Source: Entomortierella parvispora (taxonomy: Eukaryota; Mortierellomycota; Mortierellomycetes; Mortierellales; Mortierellaceae). From it: DNA of 64,000 bases. The stretch covers positions 372,001-436,000 of the forward strand of contig OY752149.1 of assembly GCA_963573315.1 (NCBI GenBank), in the 5' to 3' direction. The first letter of the stretch is position 1. Each line of letters begins with the position of its first letter. Below the pieces are notes generated by a model that worked only from the letters and a program-made list of their open reading frames with translations, ran no database searches and was not told where the DNA came from. A program made the translations under genes and the position numbers. This document shows, one piece after another, positions 21,389-32,887 of the stretch.

Positions 21389-22948
21389 CTAGGTCTGACG
21401 ATTCATGGCGGTGATTGTTCTCGTAAGGCTGTCCCTTCCACCCATCTTATTCCATATCCTAGCGTGCCTGACGGGTCCTTTCACCAAGGGATCTGCTTTA
21501 TCGTACAAGGGCGTGTCGGTCGGCACATCTGTGCATCCTGCATTCGACAACCCGTGCCGCTGTACCAAGTACGGGAATCTGCCTGGGTTCTGTTGTATGA
21601 ACGGAGGGACATCTCCGTTGAACCAGATCTCTTCGCTGATCTCGAACCTTCGCCTAAAGATATCGACCCCGGACCGGACATGATTCAAGATCCATTTGGA
21701 ATTGTTGTGCATTTCTGCCCAATAGAACGGCTCCTTGGAGTAGACCCTGTTCATCTTTTCGTAGAATTGTTGCAGTGTTGAAAAACAATCCTGGCAATGA
21801 ACACATTGGTTCTCAATCAAGTCCAATGACCCCAAGGACCCAATCTCTGGGAGTCGTTCATCCCTCATCTGTTGTCCAGCCCGAGCCCATTGATTCTGTC
21901 GAAAGGATTCCGCCATAGAGATATCCCGATAGGTGTTGTCCCGGACCCGTTCATAGATCTCAGAGTCCTCGTCCCGGTATCGCATGAGAACAGGACCGAT
22001 CCAGCCATGCGGTGCTCGACTCTCGAACGAGTAGTAGTAAAAAGTGCAACGGATCCTAAACAGATCGCCCACGGTCTCTGGTGTCACGTCAGACAATTGA
22101 CGACCGACTTCGGTCGTGAGATCCGGGTGTTTGAGCTCCTGAATAAACTCTGCGCGTGGGATCTCGTCTGGGTCCGACATCATCACCCAGTCGGCATCAC
22201 CTGGTTTCCTGATCTGGATCGCTAACCGGAGCCCCTCATCCCGTGCATAGGCCGCGGCGAGTTCCCAATCTTTAGTCTTTTCAGGGTACAACCTCTGGAT
22301 CTCCTCCTCGGTCCCCGGCGCAGGCGGTGGAACGACGATGAGAAGGATTTTGTTCCTGAATGGTCTAAACCGCTGTTCTTCTGCCCTTGAGTAAAAGAGG
22401 GTCTCTTTTCCTTTATCCAGTGTCGTGAATTCGGGTTCGATAATGACAAAGAAATCCACGACCAAGTACAGGTCATTCAATCGCGTCTCCAAGAAATCCA
22501 GCTCGTATTCTTCTCTTAACAGGATCACATCCCAGATCCGATGGGTCTTTGCTTTTCTATCCGTCTCTGATGGCTGCTTGTTGTTCTGATCCTTTAACTG
22601 TTGAGTGACCCGTTGTTGTTCCTCCAAGATCCTTCCGAGCTGTTCGTCTTTGGCAGTGAGGGATTTCAGGGCCTCTTGGAGTTGTTCTTGGATGGCATCG
22701 AAAGGAGTGCTGGCGATGGTGTATGGATCGGCCCCTTGGAATGGTTTAAGATTCTTCAGGATGGAGTTTTCAAGTTCTGTAATGGCGTCGAGGCCAGACT
22801 GAAGTTTCGAGTATCGTTGGGATACAGAGAGAAGGGCTTCTTGGGAGGCTTGATATTGGAGAGGGATTCTATACAAGAGGTGAAGGGCGAGGATGGAGGC
22901 GAGCAATACGATGCTGAAGAGAGGTCTATTGGTCGTTCTTGAGGTCAT
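21389..22948 (-). CDS. GT17 family glycosyltransferase, type II membrane protein (gene 1)
   Basis: A single-exon frame of 519 residues from the ATG at 22948; the frame continues upstream only with a non-ATG codon. A short cytosolic tail (MTSRTTNRP) precedes a membrane anchor (FSIVLLASILALHLLYRI), then a coiled-coil stem to about residue 130, then the catalytic domain. GT17 signatures seen are HRIWDVILLREEYELDFLE, FFVIIEPEFT, a donor-site acidic motif in DWVMMSDPDEIPR, and WILNHVRSGVDIFRR. Family 17 includes the enzyme adding bisecting GlcNAc to N-glycans; acceptor and donor in fungi are not established, so I name only the family. It acts presumably in the Golgi lumen. It is one of a tandem pair; the paralogue starts 280 bp upstream on the same strand. 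Confidence 0.9.
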   Translation of the reverse strand: MTSRTTNRPLFSIVLLASILALHLLYRIPLQYQASQEALLSVSQRYSKLQSGLDAITELENSILKNLKPFQGADPYTIASTPFDAIQEQLQEALKSLTAKDEQLGRILEEQQRVTQQLKDQNNKQPSETDRKAKTHRIWDVILLREEYELDFLETRLNDLYLVVDFFVIIEPEFTTLDKGKETLFYSRAEEQRFRPFRNKILLIVVPPPAPGTEEEIQRLYPEKTKDWELAAAYARDEGLRLAIQIRKPGDADWVMMSDPDEIPRAEFIQELKHPDLTTEVGRQLSDVTPETVGDLFRIRCTFYYYSFESRAPHGWIGPVLMRYRDEDSEIYERVRDNTYRDISMAESFRQNQWARAGQQMRDERLPEIGSLGSLDLIENQCVHCQDCFSTLQQFYEKMNRVYSKEPFYWAEMHNNSKWILNHVRSGVDIFRRRFEISEEIWFNGDVPPFIQQNPGRFPYLVQRHGLSNAGCTDVPTDTPLYDKADPLVKGPVRHARIWNKMGGRDSLTRTITAMNRQT

Positions 22949-23019
22949 CCTGGGGGATCTCCTACGTGGGTAGAAGAGCAGACAGAAAAAAGGACGGAAG
23001 GATAGACAAATAAACAAAA

Positions 23020-23051
<32 letters not shown>

Positions 23052-23228
23052 AAAAAAGAAAGAAAGAGAAAGAGAAAGAGAGAGTAACGGCGAGCGTGGC
23101 TCCTGCAAGTTCCACGAGCGACAGGAATGATGGTTGTTGAGGGCGATCAAGGAGGAATGCAGGCCCCTGTTGCGTCACTTTCATTCAGGAAGGGAATAGG
23201 GGCGCACCGACTGGGTGCAACGCGTTTA
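22949..23228. other. promoter of GT17 gene 1 with GAAA microsatellite
   Basis: A (GAAA)n tract occupies about 23018-23075. This spacer lies between the tandem paralogues and contains no other feature. Confidence 0.5.
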
Positions 23229-24965
23229 TTATCGGAGAGAGCGTCTGAGTTCTTGCTTGGTGCTTGGATCTTTCTTTTCTATTTGCTTGTCCTTCTTGAC
23301 GTCCGTTTGCTCGTTTTTGTCTTTCTTGACGCTCTCTTCCTCCTTGCTATCATTCTCCTCCTCCTCCTCGATATCCTCGTCCCTGTCATTCTCCTCCTCA
23401 TTTTCCTCCTGGTCCTCTTCTACCATGTCGTTTTGGTCTTCTTGGTCCTCCTGCTCTTCCTGTTCTTCCTGTTCTTCCTGTTCTTCCTCCAATGGTTTCA
23501 TAGGCTGGTCAATGAGAGGGTGGTCTGGATCGTACAATGGCGTGTCTCTTGGAATATCCTCAAACTCAGCGTTGGGGACACCCTTGCGCTTGAGCATGTA
23601 CGCAAACCTGTCAGGATTCTGCTGGATGAACCTCGGAACCTCCTTATTGTCCTCGACGTAGACTGTGGCCTCTGTCCACCTATCAAAGACATCCACCCCT
23701 GACCGGACATGGTCTAGGATCCATTTCGGGTCCTTGTATTGATTCTTGTTGAACTCTTGATGTGAAAACGACTGGATTTTGTTGACGATCTGTTTGAGTT
23801 TTGGGAAGCAGTAGGAGCAATGATGACATTGATCCTTGACCATGGGCGCATCTGAATTTTGCGCATTCCTTAGCCTTTGACCAGCCCAACGCCAATTGTC
23901 CTCTCGAAGCTTGTTGCTATAGGTCAGGTCCGGGTATCCTTCCTTGTTGAAGATGGGCGAGTCCTCGTCCCGGAAACGCATCAACACGGGCGCGGGGCAA
24001 TCCCGAGGGACCTTGAACTCGTACGAGAACAAATACCAGAGGCAAGAGACCCTGAACAAATCCCCAAAGGTCTCTTCAGAATCCTGGGAGACCTGTCGTC
24101 CAAGTTCAGTCGAGAGATCTGGGTTCTGGAGTTGCTGAATAAATTCCCGGCGGGGGATCTCGTCCAAGTCCGAGATCATGACCCAATCGGCCTCGTTTGG
24201 TTTTTGGGCTTGGATGGCAAATCGAACACCCATGTCCCGCGTATAGGATTCCATGAGCCAGTTGCCTTCGTCACTGTAGTAACTGTCTCTGACCTCGTCG
24301 CTTACGGGGGGGACGACGATGTGAAGGATCTTGTCCCGGAATGCCCGGAAACGAGCCTCGTTGTCTGCGTAGTAGAGTTTCTTGGGTTTGTTCGTGAACG
24401 AGACTTCGCATTCGATGATCACAAAGACGTCCATGATATCGTAGAGCTCATTCAAGCGGATCTCCAACAGATCCAGTTCATCGTTCAGAGTAAAAATGTC
24501 AAAGACCCGATGTTGATTCCTCTTGCCTCTTCCAACTTTGGCTTCTTCCAGGGCTTTCCTTGTGGCCTCTGTCAAATCGACCTGAGTACTGAGTTGGTCC
24601 TTTGTCTGGTCCAATTGTTCCCGAAGCTTTTTTTGCTCCTCTCCCAACAGCAGGAGCAGGTCTTCTTTCTGACTGATGGACTTCAAGGTGGCATCAAGTT
24701 TTTCCTGAAGAGTACTGATGTCGGATTCGAGAGTGGAGGTCGTGGTCTGGAGACCATCGAGAAGTTGGAGGATGGATCCTTCAGAACTGGCGAGACTTTC
24801 GAGTTTCCATTGGACATCAGAGACTTGCTCGGAGGTCGTGACTGAGAGTCTAGAAGAGGCCCCGTGCTCGAGGTAGATCTGATAGAGGACGTGAGTAAGA
24901 ACGACCGAGGCCAGGACAACAAACGTCAAGAGTAACTTGTTGGAGCGAATGGAGATTGAAGACAT
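23229..24965 (-). CDS. GT17 family glycosyltransferase, type II membrane protein with acidic tail (gene 2)
   Basis: A single-exon frame of 578 residues from the ATG at 24965, paralogous to gene 1. The layout is the same: short N tail, anchor LLLTFVVLASVVLTHVLYQI, coiled-coil stem, catalytic domain. It has HRVFDIFTLNDELDLLEIR, VFVIIECEVSF, the acidic motif in DWVMISDLDEIPR, CHHCSYCFPK and WILDHVRSGVDVFDR. It differs from gene 1 by a roughly 90-residue C-terminal extension made of EEQ repeats and Lys/Glu-rich sequence (coded at about 23240-23500). Type II topology places that tail in the Golgi lumen. The upstream open frame before the ATG is not conserved with the paralogue, so the ATG at 24965 is preferred. 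Confidence 0.9.
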   Translation of the reverse strand: MSSISIRSNKLLLTFVVLASVVLTHVLYQIYLEHGASSRLSVTTSEQVSDVQWKLESLASSEGSILQLLDGLQTTTSTLESDISTLQEKLDATLKSISQKEDLLLLLGEEQKKLREQLDQTKDQLSTQVDLTEATRKALEEAKVGRGKRNQHRVFDIFTLNDELDLLEIRLNELYDIMDVFVIIECEVSFTNKPKKLYYADNEARFRAFRDKILHIVVPPVSDEVRDSYYSDEGNWLMESYTRDMGVRFAIQAQKPNEADWVMISDLDEIPRREFIQQLQNPDLSTELGRQVSQDSEETFGDLFRVSCLWYLFSYEFKVPRDCPAPVLMRFRDEDSPIFNKEGYPDLTYSNKLREDNWRWAGQRLRNAQNSDAPMVKDQCHHCSYCFPKLKQIVNKIQSFSHQEFNKNQYKDPKWILDHVRSGVDVFDRWTEATVYVEDNKEVPRFIQQNPDRFAYMLKRKGVPNAEFEDIPRDTPLYDPDHPLIDQPMKPLEEEQEEQEEQEEQEDQEDQNDMVEEDQEENEEENDRDEDIEEEEENDSKEEESVKKDKNEQTDVKKDKQIEKKDPSTKQELRRSLR

Positions 24966-25731
24966 TGTGTCGGTTGCGAATAGCGGTTCGGGATGGAGGA
25001 GGAGGAGGGGGGGGAAGGTTGTAGTCTTGGGGATCGTTTTTCTGTTACGACAGGAACGGCCAAATAGTGGACCAACGGACAGACGACAGTCGGCAACGGG
25101 GACTCCACTGATTGTCAATGTCGATAGGATTGGTAAAGGAGAGGTGTGTATCGTAAGAGAGAGAACAGGAAGGCAAGTGAGAGTGCGAGGGTTGAGAAAG
25201 GAGCTGAAGGCAATGCCGGATGGAAGAGAGGGGTCTGGCTGTCCACAACCCACATTCCTGGTAAGGAGGGAGTCCTAATTTTTTCATCCACACACACCCC
25301 TTTCCACGAGTTCGTTCGGCCGCAACGCGCCTCATGGCGTCAACATTGAAAAGCGTTGGTATTCTGTGTATTCTAACCCCTGCAGCGTGGTCAGGGGTCG
25401 GCAGGGGCTGGTCCAAGACTAGACTGGGTGCCGGTCCCGTTGCTAACAGGATCAAACAACGGTCAGACAGGTGAGTAAGAGGGTCGTGGAGTCAGGAAGT
25501 CGTGGACGTGTGTGTTGGTCCTCTGTGAGGGAGCAGTTGTCGGGGTAGACATCTGGACCATGGCCGCCAAATAAAGCAATCGCCTAGCTGCACGTGACCG
25601 TGGTCAATCTTGAAATGGGGATTGCAGATTCCTTTCCCTCATTCCATTCCTCTCTCCTCTCCTTCCTCCCTTCCTTCCTCCCTTCCTTCCTTCCTTCCTT
25701 CCTTGCTGCTACTGCCTGTCATTATCGCGCA
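24966..25731. other. divergent promoter region (GT17 gene 2 / acidic nuclear protein)
   Basis: The two genes are transcribed away from each other. A (TTCC)n tract at about 25660-25705 directly precedes the right-hand gene. No other element was recognised. Confidence 0.5.
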
Positions 25732-28700
25732 ATGACATTCGAGTCCCTGCGCAGCAAGATCCGCGCCGTCGCAGGACTGGGCTCCTCCGCCAGTGCCTCT
25801 GAGCTCGACCCCCGACCATCGTCGACATCGCTCAAGCGCACCGCCAGCAGCGTAGCCGCCATGGATTCGACATTGGGCGATTTGGATCCACTCTACTCCT
25901 CCAGGAAACGGATGCGCATCACTCTCGACACTCCACCTAGTCCACCACCCGAACTGAATCCGTTCAATGCATCAGCCGTGAACGCGCTCGAGAGCATGTT
26001 TGGACGCGTGATCGCCCTGGCTTCCTCTGCGAAAACGCCTCTTTCCTCCTCGTCCCCATCCTATCGAACTCCCCTCTCCAAACTGCAAGAACAACAGCGT
26101 CAATTACAACAACAACGTGCACGAGAGCGCCAGTCTAGATTGCAGCGCGAACAAGCCTTGGCCCAGTCGAGAGCAAAGGATCATCCTAAAATCGCTGGCA
26201 GCACTGTACCCCAACGCGAGTTTACGTTTTCATTGACAAATGGCCATCCTCAACAAACACCAGCTATCCAGTCTGCATGGTCGCAGCTCCTGGGCAAGTC
26301 AACACAAGACGGAAGCACAAAGTCAACAGTGGACACTTCTACAGGATACAAGTTTATGCTCCCGCCGTCGCCAGGAGCAGTTCCTCCACCTACGGTTGTC
26401 AAGGAGGCGCCTCACCCTCAACATCGCACAGCATACAACTTTGGAGGACAGACTGAGGCAATGAGGGGTGGTCCTTCCACTTTTACAGAGCCACGAAAGG
26501 CGCAAACACCTCCCGCAGGTATGAGACTGACTACCCACAGTTTTTTTTTTTTTTTTTTGTATTTTATTTAATTTTCCACGCATTGCTAATATGCTCATGC
26601 TATCTACTTTCCAGCAGAGAAAGTCGACTCTGACGTGGTCGAGTTGCTGTCCTCTGATGATGAGGATGCTGCCGAGGAGCAGGAAGAGTTCGACTATGAT
26701 GAGGAATTCGGTTCTGATGAAAATTACTCGGAGAGCTACTCGAACGACAATATCGAGGAATACGAGGACGAGGAATTGGAGGAACTTGAAGCAGAAGAGG
26801 GCTATCATAATGAAGATGAGCAGTTGGATATTCGTGTACGGAATTCACGGCCTGATCGCTTCCCAGAAACAAACGCTCAATTTTCCTCCAGCAATCAAGC
26901 AGCGGTCAATCTGGATGAGGAAGAAGAGGAAAACGACAAAGAAGAAGAGTACTTTGAAGATGAAACTTCATTCCAATCAGGGCAGGATGAGGACGAAGAA
27001 GAAGAAGAAGAAGAAGAGCAAGAGGAGTCAGATGGACAGGACCTCGAAGACGCTCTTCGCCAGGAACGAAATGCTCGGAACAGGACGATGCATGGTCCTC
27101 TAAAATTCCCAAGGCCAAGTCATAATCAGCCAGACATCGCAAGGGCACCTCTTCCATCTCGCTCTCACTTGAATGCGGGCGAAGAACCATATTCTCGTGA
27201 TATTGATCAGTACAGTGACGAAGAGGTGGATGACGAAGATGAGATCGAGGATGATGAAGTTGGTTCCGGCGAAGAGGATGAGGAGGAAGAGGGACTCGAC
27301 CAAGCAGAGGAGGAACCTCAAGTCACTTATCGTCCTCGCCCATCAATGTGGAACCACCAGCAAGCATCGCAGCCTCATTCACTGACTGACAGGTTGCCGT
27401 CTGCAGGCAAACCATCAGGAGGATCTCCCAGTGACGATGTCGTACTTTTACTAGACAGCGATGATGAAGATGTGGACGCCACAACACAGACTGGGAATGC
27501 CAATCCTACTGCTGATTCAGATGACGATCAAGAAGACTTCGAGGAAGCAGAGTCGGAGGATGAGGATGAGGAGCTAGACCAAGAGCAGTATGACGACGAA
27601 GATGAACAAGAAACCGATTTTCAGGGCAAGCCTGGATTCGAAGCCGATGAGACCCAGATGGCTTCTCAAAGCCACGGCGCTTACAGTCCTATCGACGGCG
27701 AGGAAACGACTGAAGATGCAGAGGCGGTGGATGCGGAACAAGTCAACCTCATCCAGGCTAAATATTCTCGGCCTGATTTCGATTCCGAGCACGGCGAGAT
27801 TTCTCCATCGCAAGAGCTCGAATATGAGTCCGAGGATCGGTTAGAGCTGCAGCCAACTCGCTACCAGTTTGGAGATGGCGAAGGACACGAGGAGCTTCCA
27901 TCAGAGGACTCGGCTGAGGCCTACGATAATGAGGATCTCGAGGAAGTCGAGTCGGACGAGGAAGCTGAGGCAATTGACGACGAACAGCCAGACATGGATC
28001 ACCAGCATGACATTGAGCTGATTGGAGATGATGAAGAGGCGGGAACTGTGACATTCGAGCTGGAGCAGGAGGTTATGGAGGGCAGTCAAGGAACCGAAAA
28101 TGTGACGGATCTTGATGGCGAGCCTTCTTCGGATACCTCGCTCGCCCAGGATATCTCATTGGCCTTCAACCCCGTAGATGCAGTAGAGGACGAGGCTCTG
28201 TCTGGTTCTGCTGACGCGTCCCTGATTCAGTTGCCACAAGTGGATGCTGAGCTTTCTGTCACTCAGACGGAGGGATTCATCCCCGACGCTATGGAACTCT
28301 CTTACTCCATGGAGGCCAACAGCCCTCTCATCGTTGAAGGAGACTTGGCTAGACCTGCTAGTGGTGAAGGGATGGTGTTTGACCAACAACTAGTGGATAC
28401 AGCTGTTCGGGAGATCATTGCCGCGAACAACATCGCCTCGCTCTTGGATAGTGCTGCCGAGAGTTCATTTTTGGCTGAGGAAGATGAGAGGCCACGGTTT
28501 GGACAACCTGTGTCCTTCATGGAGCGACTTCAGGCTGCAGCTCAAGAGGATCAAACAGAGTTCACCCCAGAGCTTATCAACGCCCTTTCCTCAACCCCTT
28601 CGCAATCACAAGTGACCTCTGATGTGGACTTGTCACAATCTATACCTCGTAAATCGCGGTTGACAAGAGTAGGCACCATGGCGCAAACCGTATTGGAAGG

Positions 28701-30267
28701 CAAGGCATTCCTCGAAAAAACAGAGAGCCGGAGACAAAGCCAGACACCCACATCTGGAAATGATTCGGAATCAACGTTCGAGGCCTCTGAGCCAATGGAG
28801 GAGCCGGTTATCCCAGTAACGAGTATGGACGCAATCACTCAAAAGGCAATGTCGGCGCCAGCGGTTGCCCAAGCACTCTCCCCTACCGTTGCGCGGTCCT
28901 CTCAGTCGGGCCATCGAGGCGAGATTGAGCTTTTGGTCAAAGAAGCCAGGGCGTTTTGTGGTGGGTCTTTCGGAGGTGCACGATCTGCCTCGAGTCCGGG
29001 GTCTGTTCACGGATCACCAGCCTTTGGAGCGTTTGATACGTTACCACCCTTGGGTAACATCAGCATGTCTTCACCTCTCTCGCAATTCGATGCTGGTCAT
29101 GGATCGCCTTCTCGAGGCATGGGCTATGTACGTCGAAGGACAAGTCTAGGATCTTCTTCCGAAAAGGCTAGTGGAGACGACGATGCAGCAGAGATGAACC
29201 AAGGGCCTGTATTTTCGTCGTCGTCAATGTACTCCCCTTTGACATCGCGCAAGGGAGGTGTAGTCGACTTGGCTGCAGAACGGGTGATCCAGAGTACGGT
29301 CGTCGGTAACCACGCGCTGCGAGCTTTTATTAATCCACCCTCGCCTGCGGGTGCAGCAATTGCAATGGGGTCGGGAAGTGGCAGTGGATCTCGATCAGGC
29401 AGTCTAGAGCCCAGTGCCGCGATGATGTCCCCTACAGCCACCCATCAGTATCAGAACACGGCGGCTACAAATCTGTTTAATTTTGGACAACCCTCCTTTG
29501 GATTCGGTGGTGCTGCTGGCCTAGGAGCGTTTGGAGGAATCCAGGAGAGCGGAAGCAGCCCTGGATCCAGCTCAAGGACCTCCCCCCAGAGCGTCGGATT
29601 TGTGTTTGGATCCACATTTTTGACAGGCAACTCGAATTCTGTTCCAGTTGTGGACTCCAAACCTCCAAGCCGACCCACCTCTGTCTTTACAGCGCCGACG
29701 GCTGTGCCTGATACCCCGCCACGAAGGACTGCCGGCCTATCATTTGGTAGTGGTGACATTGCCGAATCAGTCGATAATGACACTTCAGAGCAGCAACGTG
29801 AACACGAGCGGGAGGAGGTTCTCGATCCATTTTTGGAGGGACTAGAGCCTCCAACGTCTCTCCATACAGATACCACGAGCGCTGAAAAAGAGGCAACGTC
29901 GGAGGCAGAGCCTGCTGGAGCGGCCGATACGGAGGCAGTGTTGGAAAAGAAGCCCGAGCAGCAAGAAGAGCAAGCTCAAAGTTCTGACAGTGGAGCACCC
30001 ATTGCATTAGTGGATGATGAAGGCGAAGACGACGGGCCAGGAGGACAAGGAGATGAAGAGGAAGAAGGTGTTGAAGAGATGGATGATGGGGAAGAGGATG
30101 AAGAAGGGGGAGAAGGAGAAGGTGCTGATGCCGCCAATAGTGCTGCCACTACTTTATCCGGGTCAGTCAAAAAGTCAAAAAGGAAACGGCCTGCGTTCAA
30201 GACACCGGGCAATAATCGGCAGAAACGAGCAGCCTTGCGACTCTCCAAGAGGACTTTGAGATCATAG
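25732..30267 (+). CDS. large acidic nuclear-type protein with SUMO-interaction-like motifs
   Basis: Two exons, 25732-26518 and 26615-30267, encode about 1,479 residues. Intron 1 ends after a T-rich tract. The N terminus (MTFESLRSKIRAVAGLG) is followed by a Pro/Ser region and a Gln/Arg helix. A long Asp/Glu-rich middle contains DVVELLSSDDED and DDVVLLLDSDDEDVD, both fitting hydrophobic-plus-acidic SUMO-interaction motifs. The later part has scattered Phe-Gly motifs (LFNFGQPSFGFGG, FVFGSTF, LSFGSGD). The basic C terminus, SKRKRPAFKTPGN then RLSKRTLRS, looks like a nuclear localisation signal. Together this suggests a nuclear scaffold or nuclear-pore-associated role, but I do not recognise the family. 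The start was chosen as the first ATG after the TTCC repeat. Confidence 0.8.
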
Positions 30268-30473
30268 TCATCGGTTCTGTCCCAGAAAAGCCATGTTCAA
30301 TCTTTCAGCCCGATATTGACATAGCGTTTCCATGGTCAATCCCCTCCACATTGTAAAATAGACAAAAAGAAAAAAGTTGTTCGTATGATAGTTTTATTAT
30401 GGTTGTGTACATTGTGTATGTTGTGGCGACGTATTTTTTTGTATCAAGGGTTGTCAGTGGAGCATACTCTTTT

Positions 30474-32171
30474 CTAGAAAAAAAGGAGTCCAACGATGAA
30501 CGAGACCAGCGCTGCTCCGACGACATATATGGCGGGAAAGACTCGCTGAGAGTTCAGATGTGCGTTCACCGCGACGGGAGGCGACAGACCCAAATCTGAA
30601 TCGAAGTTTTTGTAGTGGGGCTAAGAAATCGCATAAAAGAAAATTAGACGAACGAGGCCCAATCTTGGTTTCCTGTCCTTAAAAGGCGAACATTGCAGTT
30701 GATGATGCCTAGCTGAGCGACTTACCGAAACCGCGATGATTCTTTGCCTCAACTGTTCGACAGTATTCTCCATTTCACGGATATTACACATCATCGTAGC
30801 CATTTTATCATGCAATACTGCCAAGTCAGAGTCGGCGTCCGACATTGGCACACTCTGGACTGGAGCCTGAGTGGAGAGTGTGGAGACATAGACACGGACG
30901 CCGTCGTCGTTGTTGTTGCTGTCCCTGTTGCTGTTGAAGTCATGGTCTGCAACCGTCCCTATCTCTGTTGGTGAGCCAGGGTTGACAATCGGCAACGGCA
31001 CGTCCTGGACTCGAGACTGGGCCGTAGGTATGGAGACAGATACGCGCCTTGCATCATTGGCGTTGTCTTCGTTGTTGGTGATGGTGATGCCATACTCCAC
31101 AACATCCATCGTTTCTATAGGTGTAGGCACTGAAGTTGCCGACCTGGTGCGGGCTCCCTGCTCTGAATCAAGAGGCGGATCTTGTCTCGGTTGTTCTTGA
31201 CGCGATGACTGCTGCACCGGTTGTTGCTCTGGTTGTTCTTGAGAGCTTGGGAAGAGCAACGAATATGCAGGAGGTGGTAGATCTTCAAGCACCTCGTTGT
31301 TGGCAGCGATGGCCAAAGGACTTTCGGACGGCCCCTCCTCCGAGGTCTGGGGGATGTCGTTCGTTTGTGGAGTCAAAAAGGCGACATTGAGTGTATGCCT
31401 GTAGATTGTTTTCACTTGGACGCGATCTATCTCGAGCCACTATGGTAAAAAAAAAAAAAAAAAAAAAAAGGGAGAATCGATCTGAGTTTGAAGGGCAAAG
31501 TTGCGAAAGGCGAAGTCGATTCATTTACAACAGACGGAAGAGCGCAAAGGTCATTACCAGTTGGTCGTCCTTGAGATTCATACACTCATCGGGGATTAAT
31601 GCAGACTGGATCAAGAACTGATCACCACACGTTATGTTTGGAAGTGGCTCTTGCTGCATGGCCTCCCTCTCCACTGAAGGAAAAAAAAGAACCTGAGTTA
31701 GATTCATTTAGAGTCTTCTAGTCTTGCACTTGAGATCCTTCTCCACAAACTCTGCAGCAGGCTGAGTGAGGATGTCAACCTTGGGGAGCAATGGGATCGG
31801 GGTCACAAAAAGCTTAAAATCGCTGCCTGCCCTGAGCGTCACGGGCGTGCAACACATACCGATGATCTTCAGGCTCTGTCCGGCAGGGATGCGTCCGAAT
31901 GTGGAGCTGACAACGTAGGACTGAGCAGCCGAGGACTTGACCTTGTAGGCGATCGCGGATGAATTTGGGTTGCGGATGGAAAGCATCCCCTTGGCGGTCC
32001 TGGTCAGAGGTTCCGCTATGAAGGAATAAAGTGAGTGACGGTGCTCTTGAATGGCATGCGGCCAATGACCATTCTCATGATGAATGCTGATGCAAACAAG
32101 GGGGAATGAATGACTGCAGAGGACTTACTGTGGAAACCAAGCTCGTTGGTAGGACTGAGATCGATTGACAT
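30474..32171 (-). CDS. VAP/Scs2-family ER tail-anchored protein (MSP domain)
   Basis: Five exons in transcript order: 32129-32171, 31860-32015, 31558-31673, 30726-31439 and 30474-30620, encoding about 391 residues. The N terminus, MSIDLSPTNELGFHTEPLTR, is the standard start of an MSP domain. LSIRNPNSSAIAYKVKSS, FGRIPAGQSLKII and ITCGDQFLIQSALI follow. Then come a disordered Gln/Pro/Asp linker, a heptad coiled coil (DLAVLHDKMATMMCNIREME) and a C-terminal membrane anchor, FPAIYVVGAALVSFIVGLLFF. VAPs hold the ER to other membranes by binding FFAT motifs of lipid-transfer proteins. The normally basic binding loop is altered here (see findings). Intron 2 has an open continuation, so its 5' boundary is less certain. 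The gene is divergent from WASP and convergent with the acidic protein gene. Confidence 0.87.
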
Positions 32172-32887
32172 GGTGGAGGAGTGGAGAGTAAGAAAGGGAA
32201 AGGTTTTGTCTGGCGTTGGTGCTGGTTGTGGGAGAAGGAAAGAAGGAAGAAAGAAAGGAAGAAAGGCAGAAAGAAGGAAGGAAGGAAAGCAAGAAAGAAA
32301 GGAGAGAAAGAGAGAGAAGGAAGACTGGATGGGAAAAAGAGGAGAGAAAGAAGCTCAAGCCCGCAACGGCCCGTTTTTGAGGTCGATGGCGTCTGGTTAG
32401 TCGACGCAAGAGCAAGAGTCCAGGCCTCAGAGGCTGAGCAGGAATGGGGTGACAAGGGAAGACTGGCAGGGGCAGCAGGGGTAGCAGGGGTAGCAAGGGT
32501 GGTGCAAGAGTGCAATGGTGCAACAGGGCGCAAAGGATGTAAAAGGACGCATGCAACAAGGCCGCAAAGGCATTATTTGGTGCCACCGTCGTCATCCGTC
32601 CAAAAGCGCGTTTCTTTCTTGTTGAGGACGGATTTCAGCCATCGCGGCTTGGGCAAATGGCCACGCGCCCCTCTGTTCGTCTTTTTTCTGTTCATCTCTT
32701 GTTATTTTCATTCAGCGACCATGGCGCTGCGTTGTAATTGCTTGCTTGCTTTCTTTTCTTCCCGCCCTCCCACCCTCCCTTCCTTCCTTCCTACCTTCTT
32801 TTCTACCTTCTTTTCTTTCTTTTTTTTTTCTTTTCACTCCAACCAGACCGAGGATCAGCCCAACAAGCACCACAGAGTTCTTGAACC
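32172..32887. other. divergent promoter region (VAP / WASP)
   Basis: GGAA/GAAA-rich DNA at about 32230-32330 and TTCC/TTCT-rich DNA at about 32775-32835 flank the shared spacer. Open frames here translate those repeats. No defined site was recognised. Confidence 0.5.
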
